Assembly (NCBI RefSeq): GCF_047425865.1
Contig: NZ_CP179735.1
Reading direction: 5' to 3' (one strand)
DNA: 64,000 nt
Source: Macrococcoides equi
GTDB taxonomy: Bacteria; Bacillota; Bacilli; Staphylococcales; Staphylococcaceae
In this document: positions 1 through 7,409 of the stretch, in pieces
Layout: each line of letters opens with the position of its first letter
How positions within the stretch are numbered: position 1 is the first letter of the stretch
Notes under the pieces: generated by a model
Told to the model about the DNA's origin: nothing
The model's input: the letters and a program-made list of their open reading frames with translations, nothing else
The model's database searches: none
Translations under genes and position numbers: made by a program

Positions 1-160
1 AAGGTAGATCATTACCGGTATATGACATAGAAATTAAATATAAGTGTGCTGCATGACTCAGAATACTTGTTCCAAGCACCACACGGATTAAATTCTTAGA
101 AAGCACTAAGTTAACACCCACGTATACTAAAATGGTCGTAATAATTGTAATTAATGTCAT
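1..160 (-). CDS. mnhC: Na+/H+ antiporter subunit MnhC (5' part only)
   Basis: Only the first 53 codons lie in the window; the gene runs off the left edge. The visible part starts MTLITIITTILVYVGVN and contains the NuoK-like first and second membrane helices, with the segment GTSILSHAAHLYLIS typical of MnhC/MrpC. MnhC is the small hydrophobic subunit of the multisubunit Mrp/Mnh cation-proton antiporter in the cytoplasmic membrane. Its start codon overlaps the mnhB stop in an ATGA junction, so the two are translationally coupled. Order mnhA-mnhB-mnhC on the minus strand matches the usual operon. Identity is secure from sequence and context. Whether this is the Mnh1 or Mnh2 paralogue cannot be told. 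Confidence 0.9.
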   Translation of the reverse strand, partial: MTLITIITTILVYVGVNLVLSKNLIRVVLGTSILSHAAHLYLISMSYTGNDLP

Positions 161-582
161 TTATAATCACCACTAATCGAAAGTAATATCGTCATTACTA
201 CACCTACAACCGTGAGTAATATGCCAAATTCAAATAACGTAACACTGGATAAATGCAATTCATTCAAAATAGGTAAATGAATATAAATATCCTCATGCTT
301 CAAAAATGCGTGTCCGAAGAATACCGGAATAACCATCACAGATAAGGAAATAATGATGCCTATCGCAATCAATTTATGAAATTCAAACGGCAGCAATTTA
401 CGAATATGTGCTGCATCAAACGTCAGGAACATTAATATAAAAGCGGAACTAAACACGAGTCCCCCTATAAATCCTCCACCGGGTGCATTATGGCCGTTGA
501 AAAAAATATAAAAGCCAAATGTTAAGATGATGACAATAACGATCTTAGAAATAGACTCTAATAATAAATCATTTTCCTTCAT
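157..582 (-). CDS. mnhB: Na+/H+ antiporter subunit MnhB
   Basis: A 141-residue membrane protein, the normal length for MnhB (about 140). Four hydrophobic helices are visible, and the family signature NGHNAPGGGFIGGL sits at about residues 29-42. In the Mrp complex MnhB pairs with the C-terminal part of MnhA and helps couple Na+ export to proton entry, giving alkali and salt tolerance. It overlaps the end of mnhA by 14 bp and is followed by mnhC in an ATGA overlap, so it belongs to a tightly coupled operon transcribed leftwards. No separate promoter is evident. Identification is firm; the Mnh1/Mnh2 assignment is not attempted. Confidence 0.94.
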   Translation of the reverse strand: MKENDLLLESISKIVIVIILTFGFYIFFNGHNAPGGGFIGGLVFSSAFILMFLTFDAAHIRKLLPFEFHKLIAIGIIISLSVMVIPVFFGHAFLKHEDIYIHLPILNELHLSSVTLFEFGILLTVVGVVMTILLSISGDYK

Positions 583-2860
583 GTGAGGCTCCTTTCTTCA
601 GAATTGTATAAATACCAAATCCAACAATCATGATAACAACGCCTTCAAGCATCGTATCAAACGCCCTGAAATCTCCCAGGATGGCGTTCACCACATTTTT
701 TGCACCTGTCAGTTGATAACTGTTGTTATAATATGTTGAAATCGTAGCAAATGCATCAATATGTTGACTCTGAATCATCACACTAAATACAAGTGCAGCA
801 ATAGCAAATGCTATACCATGTCTAAATAATTTATAAGTAATATTCGGTTCTTCCTTCTTTAAATTAGGCAAGTGATAGAAACAAGCAAGAAACAATACGG
901 TAGTAATTGTTTCGATAACCAATTGGGTCAGTGCTAAATCTGGTGCTTTCATATCCATGAATAAGATGCTTACACCATAGCCAACCAATCCAATCATCAC
1001 AACTGCAGTCATCCTGCTTTTAACAAACAATAATCCTAAGCTACTTACAATCATGACGATTGCGACCATAATGATAAATAAGTTACCGTCATATTTTATC
1101 GTCCAGTGTATATTCTTTATCGGTAAAATAACCGGTAATGTCAGAAATGCTATAAACAAATAAAGATAAATGGCATATACATTTAACGTACCTGTCATTA
1201 ATATCGATAACGATTGCTTAGCAATATATTCTTTTGACTTTCCTAAGAAAATATATGCTTTATTGAGTGCAACCTTATCAAAGGCATTATACAAATATTG
1301 ATAACTTCTTGTTTTAATAACGATAAAACCAATCGTAAAAATAGAAATAGTTATAAATAAAGGTACCGTCCATCCATGCCAGGCTGTAATTACTTTGTCC
1401 TGAATATTAACCTGCTGTGTGCGAATAGGTGATATAAATAATGATTGTACATTGTTTGGGATAAAGAACAGTATAAGTGTTATCACTGTTAGTATAATGC
1501 TACTTAAATCAATTAATGGAGGTAACGGTTTTGTCTGAGTTGTCTTCGGCCCTAAAAATGGTCTAATCACTAAAACAAAACAGTAAATAAATGTGCCTAT
1601 ACTCGCAATAATAGATAGAACCAGGATAACAGTTATAAAAATATCTGAATGTGTTAATTCGAATAATGAGGTAATCAGTAGTTCTTTTGATAAAAATCCA
1701 CTTAAAAATGGCAGACCTGCCATTGCTAATGCCGCAATTAACATGGTTACAAACGTAATCGGTAAATTATGTCTTAAACCACTTAATTTATTCATATCTC
1801 GTGTTCCTGCAGCTAAATCAATAATACCAGTCCCCATAAATAACGTTGCCTTATAGCAAGCATGACTTAGTATCAGCAGAAACAAACCATTATATGCATA
1901 TCTTTTAATATTTTCATCTGCAGCAGGCAAAGCGATGATACCCACAAATAACACCATCATACCTAGCTGACTGATTGTAGAATAAGCAAGCAAAGCTTTT
2001 AAATCGTGTTTAGAAATTGCAACGATACTTCCCATAAGCATTGTAATGACTCCTGCTGTAATCAAAATAACAGCTAATAATTGATGACCACTGTAGAGTG
2101 GGAGTAACTTTATCAGTAAATAGACACCTGCTTTCACCATCGTTGCTGAATGAAGTAATGCACTTACCGGTGTAGGTGCCTCCATCGCATCCGGTAACCA
2201 AATATGAAACGGGAATTGTGCTGATTTACTGAATGCACCAATAAATATTAAAATCATGCTGAATGTAAATAACGGGTGTTGACTGATGTCCGCTTCAAGT
2301 ATTTGATCGATTTGAGCTGTGCCTGTAATATGATTAAGTAGCAGAAATCCTACAAGCATAAAACTACCACCAATTACAGTAATGACAAATGACTTTAATG
2401 CACCAGCATAAGAAGCTGATTTATTAAAATGAAAAGCTATTAGCAGGAATGAAGCAACACTTGTAAGCTCCCAGAACAAGTATAGAATAATTGTATTATT
2501 CGAAAGAACTACCCCATACATCGCAATAATAAATAGCGTTAAACTACTATAAAAGTAACCATGTCTATCATATTTTTTCATATAGAATAAACTATAAAAA
2601 ATAACGAGAATACTAATAAAGGAAATCAGTAGAAAGAAAAAATAAGAAAGTGTATCTAACTGAAATGAAAAATATAAACCTATGTCCGGCATCCACGGCA
2701 ATGTATTTGTAGTATTGCATGGTACTTGAAAGATTAAAACAGTTGAAATTAATGGAAATAGCAGAGAAATTATTCCTATCGTTCTATTTGAAATGTATCG
2801 CTGTAATACTTGAATTAAAAATATCGTTACAAATCCGAGAATTAGAATAATAAATAACAT
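569..2860 (-). CDS. mnhA: Na+/H+ antiporter subunit MnhA (NuoL-like, fused to MnhB-like domain)
   Basis: A 763-residue polytopic protein, slightly shorter than the roughly 800 residues usual for MnhA. Residues 1 to about 480 are homologous to the NuoL/MrpA antiporter-like core, with the strongly conserved stretch LPDAMEAPTPVSALLHSATM near residue 220 and a lysine/histidine-rich proton path. The C-terminal part (about 560-763) carries the extra helices that distinguish MnhA from MnhD, including DMKAPDLALTQLVIET. It is the first gene of the mnhABC... operon. The start has an AAGGACG Shine-Dalgarno 6 bases upstream. The stop overlaps mnhB. It lies only 17 bp downstream of the recombinase-like gene at 2878-3408, which may therefore share its transcript. 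Confidence 0.94.
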   Translation of the reverse strand: MLFIILILGFVTIFLIQVLQRYISNRTIGIISLLFPLISTVLIFQVPCNTTNTLPWMPDIGLYFSFQLDTLSYFFFLLISFISILVIFYSLFYMKKYDRHGYFYSSLTLFIIAMYGVVLSNNTIILYLFWELTSVASFLLIAFHFNKSASYAGALKSFVITVIGGSFMLVGFLLLNHITGTAQIDQILEADISQHPLFTFSMILIFIGAFSKSAQFPFHIWLPDAMEAPTPVSALLHSATMVKAGVYLLIKLLPLYSGHQLLAVILITAGVITMLMGSIVAISKHDLKALLAYSTISQLGMMVLFVGIIALPAADENIKRYAYNGLFLLILSHACYKATLFMGTGIIDLAAGTRDMNKLSGLRHNLPITFVTMLIAALAMAGLPFLSGFLSKELLITSLFELTHSDIFITVILVLSIIASIGTFIYCFVLVIRPFLGPKTTQTKPLPPLIDLSSIILTVITLILFFIPNNVQSLFISPIRTQQVNIQDKVITAWHGWTVPLFITISIFTIGFIVIKTRSYQYLYNAFDKVALNKAYIFLGKSKEYIAKQSLSILMTGTLNVYAIYLYLFIAFLTLPVILPIKNIHWTIKYDGNLFIIMVAIVMIVSSLGLLFVKSRMTAVVMIGLVGYGVSILFMDMKAPDLALTQLVIETITTVLFLACFYHLPNLKKEEPNITYKLFRHGIAFAIAALVFSVMIQSQHIDAFATISTYYNNSYQLTGAKNVVNAILGDFRAFDTMLEGVVIMIVGFGIYTILKKGASHEGK

Positions 2861-2877
2861 TGTTCACGTCCTTTATA

Positions 2878-3408
2878 TTAAATATGTATTTGAATACTTT
2901 TGTTGTCTGAGGGAGTTATGTCTATAAAATAATATGTTTCAGATTTTGTCTGATGTCCTAATACGTGCATTAAATCGTATATATCTATACCTTGAATATA
3001 TGCATGATAAGCAAATGTTTTCTTTAATGCTTGTGGTCCAAGTGACTGCTCATATCCTATCTCACATGAAGCTGTACTTAATATACGGTGGAATTGCTGC
3101 CTGGTTAATGGGGATTTTGTTTTAATAGATTCAAAAAGATAATCATCCGGAGATTTCTCGTGTATGAAATGCGTTAACAACTCGCTATCTTGTGCGTTCA
3201 GATAAATTTTGTAGCCATTAACGTCAAAAATATACTGATCATTTTCTTTCGCTAAATTCTTTTTTTTCATTTCAAGTAAGGTTTGTAGTTTTAACGGTAC
3301 ATTGATGCCTAGAATAAATAACAGATAATCTCTCATACGCACTTTTAAAAAGTAATTTTTAAGTGTCTGAATCTCATTTGTAGATTTAATCGGTAAAGAT
3401 TTTATCAT
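2878..3408 (-). CDS. Degenerate tyrosine recombinase-like protein
   Basis: A 176-residue protein that resembles the catalytic domain of tyrosine recombinases without the usual N-terminal core-binding domain. The first motif region reads GINVPLKLQTLL, where recombinases have G-L-R; the Arg is Lys40. The second motif region reads QALKKTF in place of H-x-L-R-H-T-F, so the His and Arg are Gln126 and Lys129. The later LGH motif (His152) and a Tyr pair (159-160) are kept. Both catalytic arginines are thus replaced by lysine, which should cripple DNA cleavage but could leave DNA binding. It has an extended -10 promoter framed by a 13-bp inverted repeat and sits directly upstream of mnhA. Inference: a DNA-binding relic or regulator rather than an active integrase. 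No phage genes or att sites are nearby. Confidence 0.7.
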   Translation of the reverse strand: MIKSLPIKSTNEIQTLKNYFLKVRMRDYLLFILGINVPLKLQTLLEMKKKNLAKENDQYIFDVNGYKIYLNAQDSELLTHFIHEKSPDDYLFESIKTKSPLTRQQFHRILSTASCEIGYEQSLGPQALKKTFAYHAYIQGIDIYDLMHVLGHQTKSETYYFIDITPSDNKSIQIHI

Positions 3409-3417
3409 ATCGTCCTC

Positions 3418-3459
3418 CTATGTTACATAATTATTATAACAGATATTTATGTAACATAG
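3418..3459 (-). promoter_or_regulatory. Promoter framed by a 13-bp inverted repeat (recombinase-like gene)
   Basis: Perfect arms CTATGTTACATAA (3418-3430) and TTATGTAACATAG (3447-3459) are separated by 16 bp. Between them the minus strand reads TGTTATAAT, an extended -10 element (TATAAT at 3438-3433). No good -35 is seen. The promoter-proximal arm overlaps the Shine-Dalgarno region of the gene ending at 3408. Geometry suggests a repressor operator. The obvious candidate binder is the adjacent recombinase-like protein, but that is inference. Confidence 0.65.
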
Positions 3460-3488
3460 AGTATTTTTGCCTGACGACCAATAAATAA

Positions 3489-3536
3489 AATCCGCATTTT
3501 AATCTCAACTCAGTTGTTGAGATTAAAATGCGGATT
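3489..3536 (-). terminator. Intrinsic terminator after lrgB
   Basis: Perfect 21-bp stem (arms 3489-3509 and 3516-3536) with a 6-base loop. The minus strand continues into TTTTATTTATT. It lies 61 bp beyond the lrgB stop and ends the lrgAB transcript. Confidence 0.85.
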
Positions 3537-3596
3537 CACAATCAAACCTATCATTTTCATTGTTCGTCTATTTTAATTACTTTTAACTCGTATGTG

Positions 3597-4310
3597 TTAT
3601 GCACCAAGTAATATCGGTGTAAGCATCGGAATAATCACTACAACGATGACACCTACAATAACTAGTGCAATACTTGCCATTGATGTTTCTGTTTCACCTA
3701 ATTCAGTAGCAGCAGATACACCCAGTGCATGTCCACTTGTTCCTAATGCCAATCCTCTGGCAATTGGATTACTAATTTTAAAGAAACGTAACATTTTATT
3801 ACCTAGTGCATAAATTATAACTGCGTTTAAGATAACAGCCAGTGATGTAAGTTCAGGAATACCACCAATGCCTTTTGATACTGGTAAAGCGATTGCTGTT
3901 GTTGCTGCCTGTGGTAACATTGATGCAACAATATCACTGCCAAAGCCAAATAATTTTGCGACACCAAAGATACCAAAGATTGCTCCTGTTGTTCCTAAAG
4001 CGATACCACCTATGATATGTAACCAGTATTTTTGTAGTACATCGCGCTTTTTATATAGTGGAATTGCAAAACAGATTGTTGCAGGTTCTAAGAAGAAGCT
4101 GATAATACTGCCACCTTTATTATATGTTTCAAAATCAATACCGGTAACCGCTAAAAATGTGATACCGAAAACCATTCCTACAAATAGTGGTGCAAATAAG
4201 AAGAATCCGTTTGATTTCTTAAATAATATTTGCCCGATAACAAAAGGTACGATTGTAAGTAAGATGCCAAAGTATACTGTATTAATACCTAAGTGATCCA
4301 TCATTGTCAT
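3597..4310 (-). CDS. lrgB: Antiholin-like protein LrgB
   Basis: A 237-residue membrane protein, family length (233 in S. aureus). It carries the LrgB/CidB signatures FFLEPATICFAIPLYKKR at about residues 75-92, SMLPQAATTAIALPVS at about 132-147, and NPIARGLALGTSGHALG. LrgA and LrgB together oppose holin-like CidAB and restrain murein hydrolase activity and autolysis; homologues in other bacteria and plants also move pyruvate or glycolate. It begins 2 bp after lrgA ends, so the pair is one transcript, controlled by the adjacent LytSR two-component system and ended by the strong hairpin at 3489-3536. Confidence 0.95.
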   Translation of the reverse strand: MTMMDHLGINTVYFGILLTIVPFVIGQILFKKSNGFFLFAPLFVGMVFGITFLAVTGIDFETYNKGGSIISFFLEPATICFAIPLYKKRDVLQKYWLHIIGGIALGTTGAIFGIFGVAKLFGFGSDIVASMLPQAATTAIALPVSKGIGGIPELTSLAVILNAVIIYALGNKMLRFFKISNPIARGLALGTSGHALGVSAATELGETETSMASIALVIVGVIVVVIIPMLTPILLGA

Positions 4311-4312
4311 AA

Positions 4313-4744
4313 CTAACGCACCTCCGCATTGCGATATTTTTTAAGTTCATTTTTATTTTGTTCAGGTAAATGCTCTTTACGTTCTGTCATCATAACAATC
4401 ATTTGAGAGAAGAATCCTGTACATAGTAGTAATAATAGTGTTGAGATAAAGATTAAGCCAATAATTAAGAATGGGTGTGCACTAATTAACCCTAAAGACT
4501 TAACCACTGAAATGCCTGCCGGTACAAATAATAATCCGATATTATCAGTTAATGCTGTTCCTACTTTTTCAACTTGTCCTAGTTTTACGATTCCTGTACA
4601 TAAACAAATGAAGAGTAATACAAGTCCAATGACTGACGCTGGCATTGGGATTGGCATAAATGTTTCAATAATTTTAGAAATAAGTAAAATTACTGAAATA
4701 ACGATGATTTGGTGAAAGAAATTATAAGTTTTTGTATTTGTCAT
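4313..4744 (-). CDS. lrgA: Antiholin-like protein LrgA
   Basis: A 143-residue, four-helix membrane protein (147 in S. aureus). The hallmark region FMPIPMPASVIGLVLLF lies near residue 30 and NIGLLFVPAGISVV near residue 70. LrgA is the holin-like partner of LrgB and acts as an inhibitor of CidA-driven murein hydrolase export and lysis. Translation starts after a GGGAGG Shine-Dalgarno at 4752-4757. Upstream is a LytR-type direct repeat and a promoter with poor -35, as expected for an activator-dependent gene. The gene follows lytR by 118 bp in the same direction. Confidence 0.95.
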   Translation of the reverse strand: MTNTKTYNFFHQIIVISVILLISKIIETFMPIPMPASVIGLVLLFICLCTGIVKLGQVEKVGTALTDNIGLLFVPAGISVVKSLGLISAHPFLIIGLIFISTLLLLLCTGFFSQMIVMMTERKEHLPEQNKNELKKYRNAEVR

Positions 4745-4775
4745 TTGAATGACCTCCCGTTTTTATCTTGAGTTC

Positions 4776-4850
4776 ATCATACAATGAAAAATACATGTAT
4801 AAAGCGTTTTCAGTTTGAGTTGCAAAAAAGTAATGCTGAAATGCAAAAAA
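4776..4850 (-). promoter_or_regulatory. lrgAB promoter with LytR-type direct repeats
   Basis: On the minus strand TTTTTTGCAnnTCA occurs twice, at 4850-4837 and 4829-4816, exactly 21 bp apart (two helical turns). Direct repeats with this phasing are what LytTR-domain regulators bind. A -10 candidate TATGAT is at 4781-4776, about 35 bp downstream of the proximal repeat, and its -35 (TTTATA) is weak. The location between lytR and lrgA makes LytR the likely activator. Confidence 0.65.
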
Positions 4851-4862
4851 ATAAGGCTAAAA

Positions 4863-5585
4863 TTAATTCAGCCCTATTTCATGTTTAAATTGTTTGATAT
4901 ATGATCTTGAAACCTGTAACTTCACATCTTTAGTTAGCTTCACCTGATACGTATGATTAAACCACTGTTCCGCGGATATTATATGATATTTATTAATAAT
5001 ACTTGAACGATGTATACGCATAAAGATATCTTGTGGCATCTTTTTCTCAAATGCACTGAGAGGCTCATTAATGACATACGTATTATTGATTGTCACTATA
5101 TTGAGTTTTCCTTCTTCAACAAACAATGCAATAATATCATGTGTATTAATCACATAAATTTTATCATCAATTTGAACTGAAATCGTTGAAACTGACGGTA
5201 TGTGTTGTATTACTTTATCTTTTTTGTGCAGACTATTTTCCGCCTTACTGAGCGCTACTTCGATTCTCTTTAATTCAAATGGCTTTAAGATATAATCTAA
5301 CGCATTGAGTTCGAATGCTTTCACAGCATACGTATCATGTGCTGTTGCAAATACAATCATTGGCGGGGACTTCATTTTATTAATTTTCTGTGCTAAATCA
5401 AGTCCACTTTCGTTGATTAAATTGATATCTAAAAATAATAGATCATACGTTTCTGATAACAAAGCAGTGAGTGTCTCTTCTACAGAATCCGCTTCATGCG
5501 TTACATGTTCGTCATTTATTTCATGAATAAGATACTGTAGTTCATTGCGTGCTAAAGGTTCATCATCAACTACCAATATTTTCAT
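4863..5585 (-). CDS. lytR: LytTR-family response regulator LytR
   Basis: A 240-residue response regulator. The receiver domain spans about residues 1-120, with acidic pocket D7-D8, phospho-acceptor D53 in LLFLDINL, and a conserved ATAHD/LKPF segment. The LytTR DNA-binding domain covers about 140-238, with FMRIHRSSIIN. An in-frame reading frame extends 27 codons further upstream, but the receiver begins MKILVVDDEP as in family members and AAAGGAG stands 8 bases before this ATG, so 5585 is chosen. It overlaps lytS by 20 bp and is co-expressed with it. Signals from LytS lead to activation of lrgAB just downstream. Confidence 0.94.
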   Translation of the reverse strand: MKILVVDDEPLARNELQYLIHEINDEHVTHEADSVEETLTALLSETYDLLFLDINLINESGLDLAQKINKMKSPPMIVFATAHDTYAVKAFELNALDYILKPFELKRIEVALSKAENSLHKKDKVIQHIPSVSTISVQIDDKIYVINTHDIIALFVEEGKLNIVTINNTYVINEPLSAFEKKMPQDIFMRIHRSSIINKYHIISAEQWFNHTYQVKLTKDVKLQVSRSYIKQFKHEIGLN

Positions 5586-7335
5586 CGATAGTACTCCTTT
5601 CTTCATATGGTATATGTGTATAAAACTTCGTCCCCTCGTCTCCCGTAACAAATTGCAATCTCGCATCCATATTATATAGCCCTACAAGACGTTTATTTAA
5701 ATTTTCTAACGCACTACCTGTACCAAAGGTTGAATCTACTTCAATCAAACCGATTTTGTCACGTTTTTCTATCGGAATACCATTACCATTATCCGAAACT
5801 GAAATTTGCATCTCATCCATTTCTCGTTTCACAACCACATCAATAACATTACCTGTCTTGCGATTATGGAACGCATGTTTAATGGCATTCTCTACTAGTA
5901 TTTGAATGATGAAAGGTGGCACTTCAGCATCTTTACAGTTTTCTTCGATATCAAAGTTAATCTGGAACCTATCAGGAAATCTTGCCTGTTCGAGTGATAG
6001 ATATGCTTCTACTTGCTGAATTTCTTTATCAATCGTTATCGTATTCTGTCTGGCACCCTGCAAATTTGACCTAAAGAAATTACTTAAATTAAGTAGTAAT
6101 TCTCTTGCTTTTTCACTATCCACTCGAATGAGTGCAGATATTGTGTTCATAGCATTAAAGAAGAAGTGAGGATTGACCTGTGCTTGTAAAGACTTAATCT
6201 CAGCATCCTTTAATAACTTTGACTGCATCTCAATTTCACCCAGTTCAATCTGGCTTGAGAAAATATCAGCTAAACCTTCTGCCAGACGACGTTCAACATA
6301 CGTAAGTTTCTTATTGTCTGTAAAATACAGTTTGAGTGTTCCTACAACTGCGTCATTAACATATAGCGGAATAACAATAGCCCCTTCTAAAGGACAACCT
6401 GGATGCGTGCACCCTATTTCTTCTTTAGAGTGTGCTTCTTTAATTTCTCCACTACTAATCACCTGTTTTGATAAGTCAGTGATAATCTTCTTTTTCGGCA
6501 CATGATGGTCACTAGCTGCTCCAACATGTGCTAATATATCTGTTTTATTCGTAATTGATACAGCAGATACTTTCATTAAATCTTTAATGATTTGCGCGGC
6601 CTGGGTTGCACTTTCTTCATTTAGTCCAAGCCTAAAGTATGGCAATGTTTGATTGGCTAGATTCAATACATCATGCGTCTGGACGGCTCTCATACGTTGT
6701 TCCTGCTGTAAGGTCGATAAAATGATCGATAAGAATATTGCCGTTCCTAAACTATTAATCAGTGTCATCGGCAGCATAATGAATGAAACTAAATCCAGCG
6801 CATGATTAAAGTCAGAAGCGAAACTAATAATACAGATCATTTGAATAAGTTCCATCACCGCACCCAAAATGATGCCCTGAATAATTGTCGGATATTGATT
6901 ATTTTTAAGTGCACGGTAACCAAAATAACCAGAAAGCAAGCCAATAATACAAGATGACACCACATAAGTATAAGCATCGACACCACCAATTAAATATCTG
7001 GAAATTCCTGATACAATACCTACTGCAATACCCACTGCAGGTCCACCGACAAGTCCTGCGACACTAATCGTCAACACACGTGTATTGGCGATTGCTGCAT
7101 CGCTAGAGATGGTGCTGAATATTTGACTGGAAACAATTTGATTGTCTCTAATTTCAACACCTGTAAAATTAGAAATAACAGCAAATAAACCAAACACTAT
7201 AAATAATTGTATTTGAGAAGATATCCGATCCCGCTCACTCATCACTTTCTTAAAGTGAGGAATATTCATCAGGATATATGCAACGATAATAATCAGGCCC
7301 ACACGTTCAAGTAAAAATATAAATAGTTCTAACAT
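5566..7335 (-). CDS. lytS: Sensor histidine kinase LytS
   Basis: A 589-residue membrane sensor (584 in S. aureus). The N-terminal 5TM-5TMR-LYT sensor (about residues 1-200) has six helices. A GAF-like domain follows (about 220-360) with Cys-containing segment GCTHPGCPLEG. The His_kinase domain has QVNPHFFFNAMNT around residue 390, and the ATPase lobe has NGNGIP and GTGSALENLNKRL. The family senses membrane potential changes or pyruvate, and partners LytR. The minus-strand TATAAT at 7363-7358 is a plausible -10. The GAGGTAG Shine-Dalgarno lies 5 bases before ATG. Confidence 0.94.
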   Translation of the reverse strand: MLELFIFLLERVGLIIIVAYILMNIPHFKKVMSERDRISSQIQLFIVFGLFAVISNFTGVEIRDNQIVSSQIFSTISSDAAIANTRVLTISVAGLVGGPAVGIAVGIVSGISRYLIGGVDAYTYVVSSCIIGLLSGYFGYRALKNNQYPTIIQGIILGAVMELIQMICIISFASDFNHALDLVSFIMLPMTLINSLGTAIFLSIILSTLQQEQRMRAVQTHDVLNLANQTLPYFRLGLNEESATQAAQIIKDLMKVSAVSITNKTDILAHVGAASDHHVPKKKIITDLSKQVISSGEIKEAHSKEEIGCTHPGCPLEGAIVIPLYVNDAVVGTLKLYFTDNKKLTYVERRLAEGLADIFSSQIELGEIEMQSKLLKDAEIKSLQAQVNPHFFFNAMNTISALIRVDSEKARELLLNLSNFFRSNLQGARQNTITIDKEIQQVEAYLSLEQARFPDRFQINFDIEENCKDAEVPPFIIQILVENAIKHAFHNRKTGNVIDVVVKREMDEMQISVSDNGNGIPIEKRDKIGLIEVDSTFGTGSALENLNKRLVGLYNMDARLQFVTGDEGTKFYTHIPYEERSTIDENIGS

Positions 7336-7377
7336 GCTCTACCTCCTATTCACCCACATTATACGCGTAAACATAGC

Positions 7378-7403
7378 AAAAAGGATAGGTTTCCCTATCC
7401 TTT
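7378..7403 (-). terminator. Intrinsic terminator after oatA
   Basis: AAAGGATAG (7380-7388) pairs with CTATCCTTT (7395-7403) around a 6-base loop; the minus strand then runs into T residues. It separates the oatA transcript from lytSR, whose promoter must lie just downstream. Confidence 0.75.
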
Positions 7404-7409
7404 AAATCA

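Noticed and set aside
2878..3408. Integrated element or prophage suggested by the recombinase-like gene
   Set aside because: Catalytic arginines are missing, and there are no att repeats, phage genes or GC shift around it.
3868..4296. 142-codon plus-strand frame opposite lrgB
   Set aside because: Composition is that of a complement frame of a membrane protein (Pro/Ile/Lys rich); lrgB is certain.
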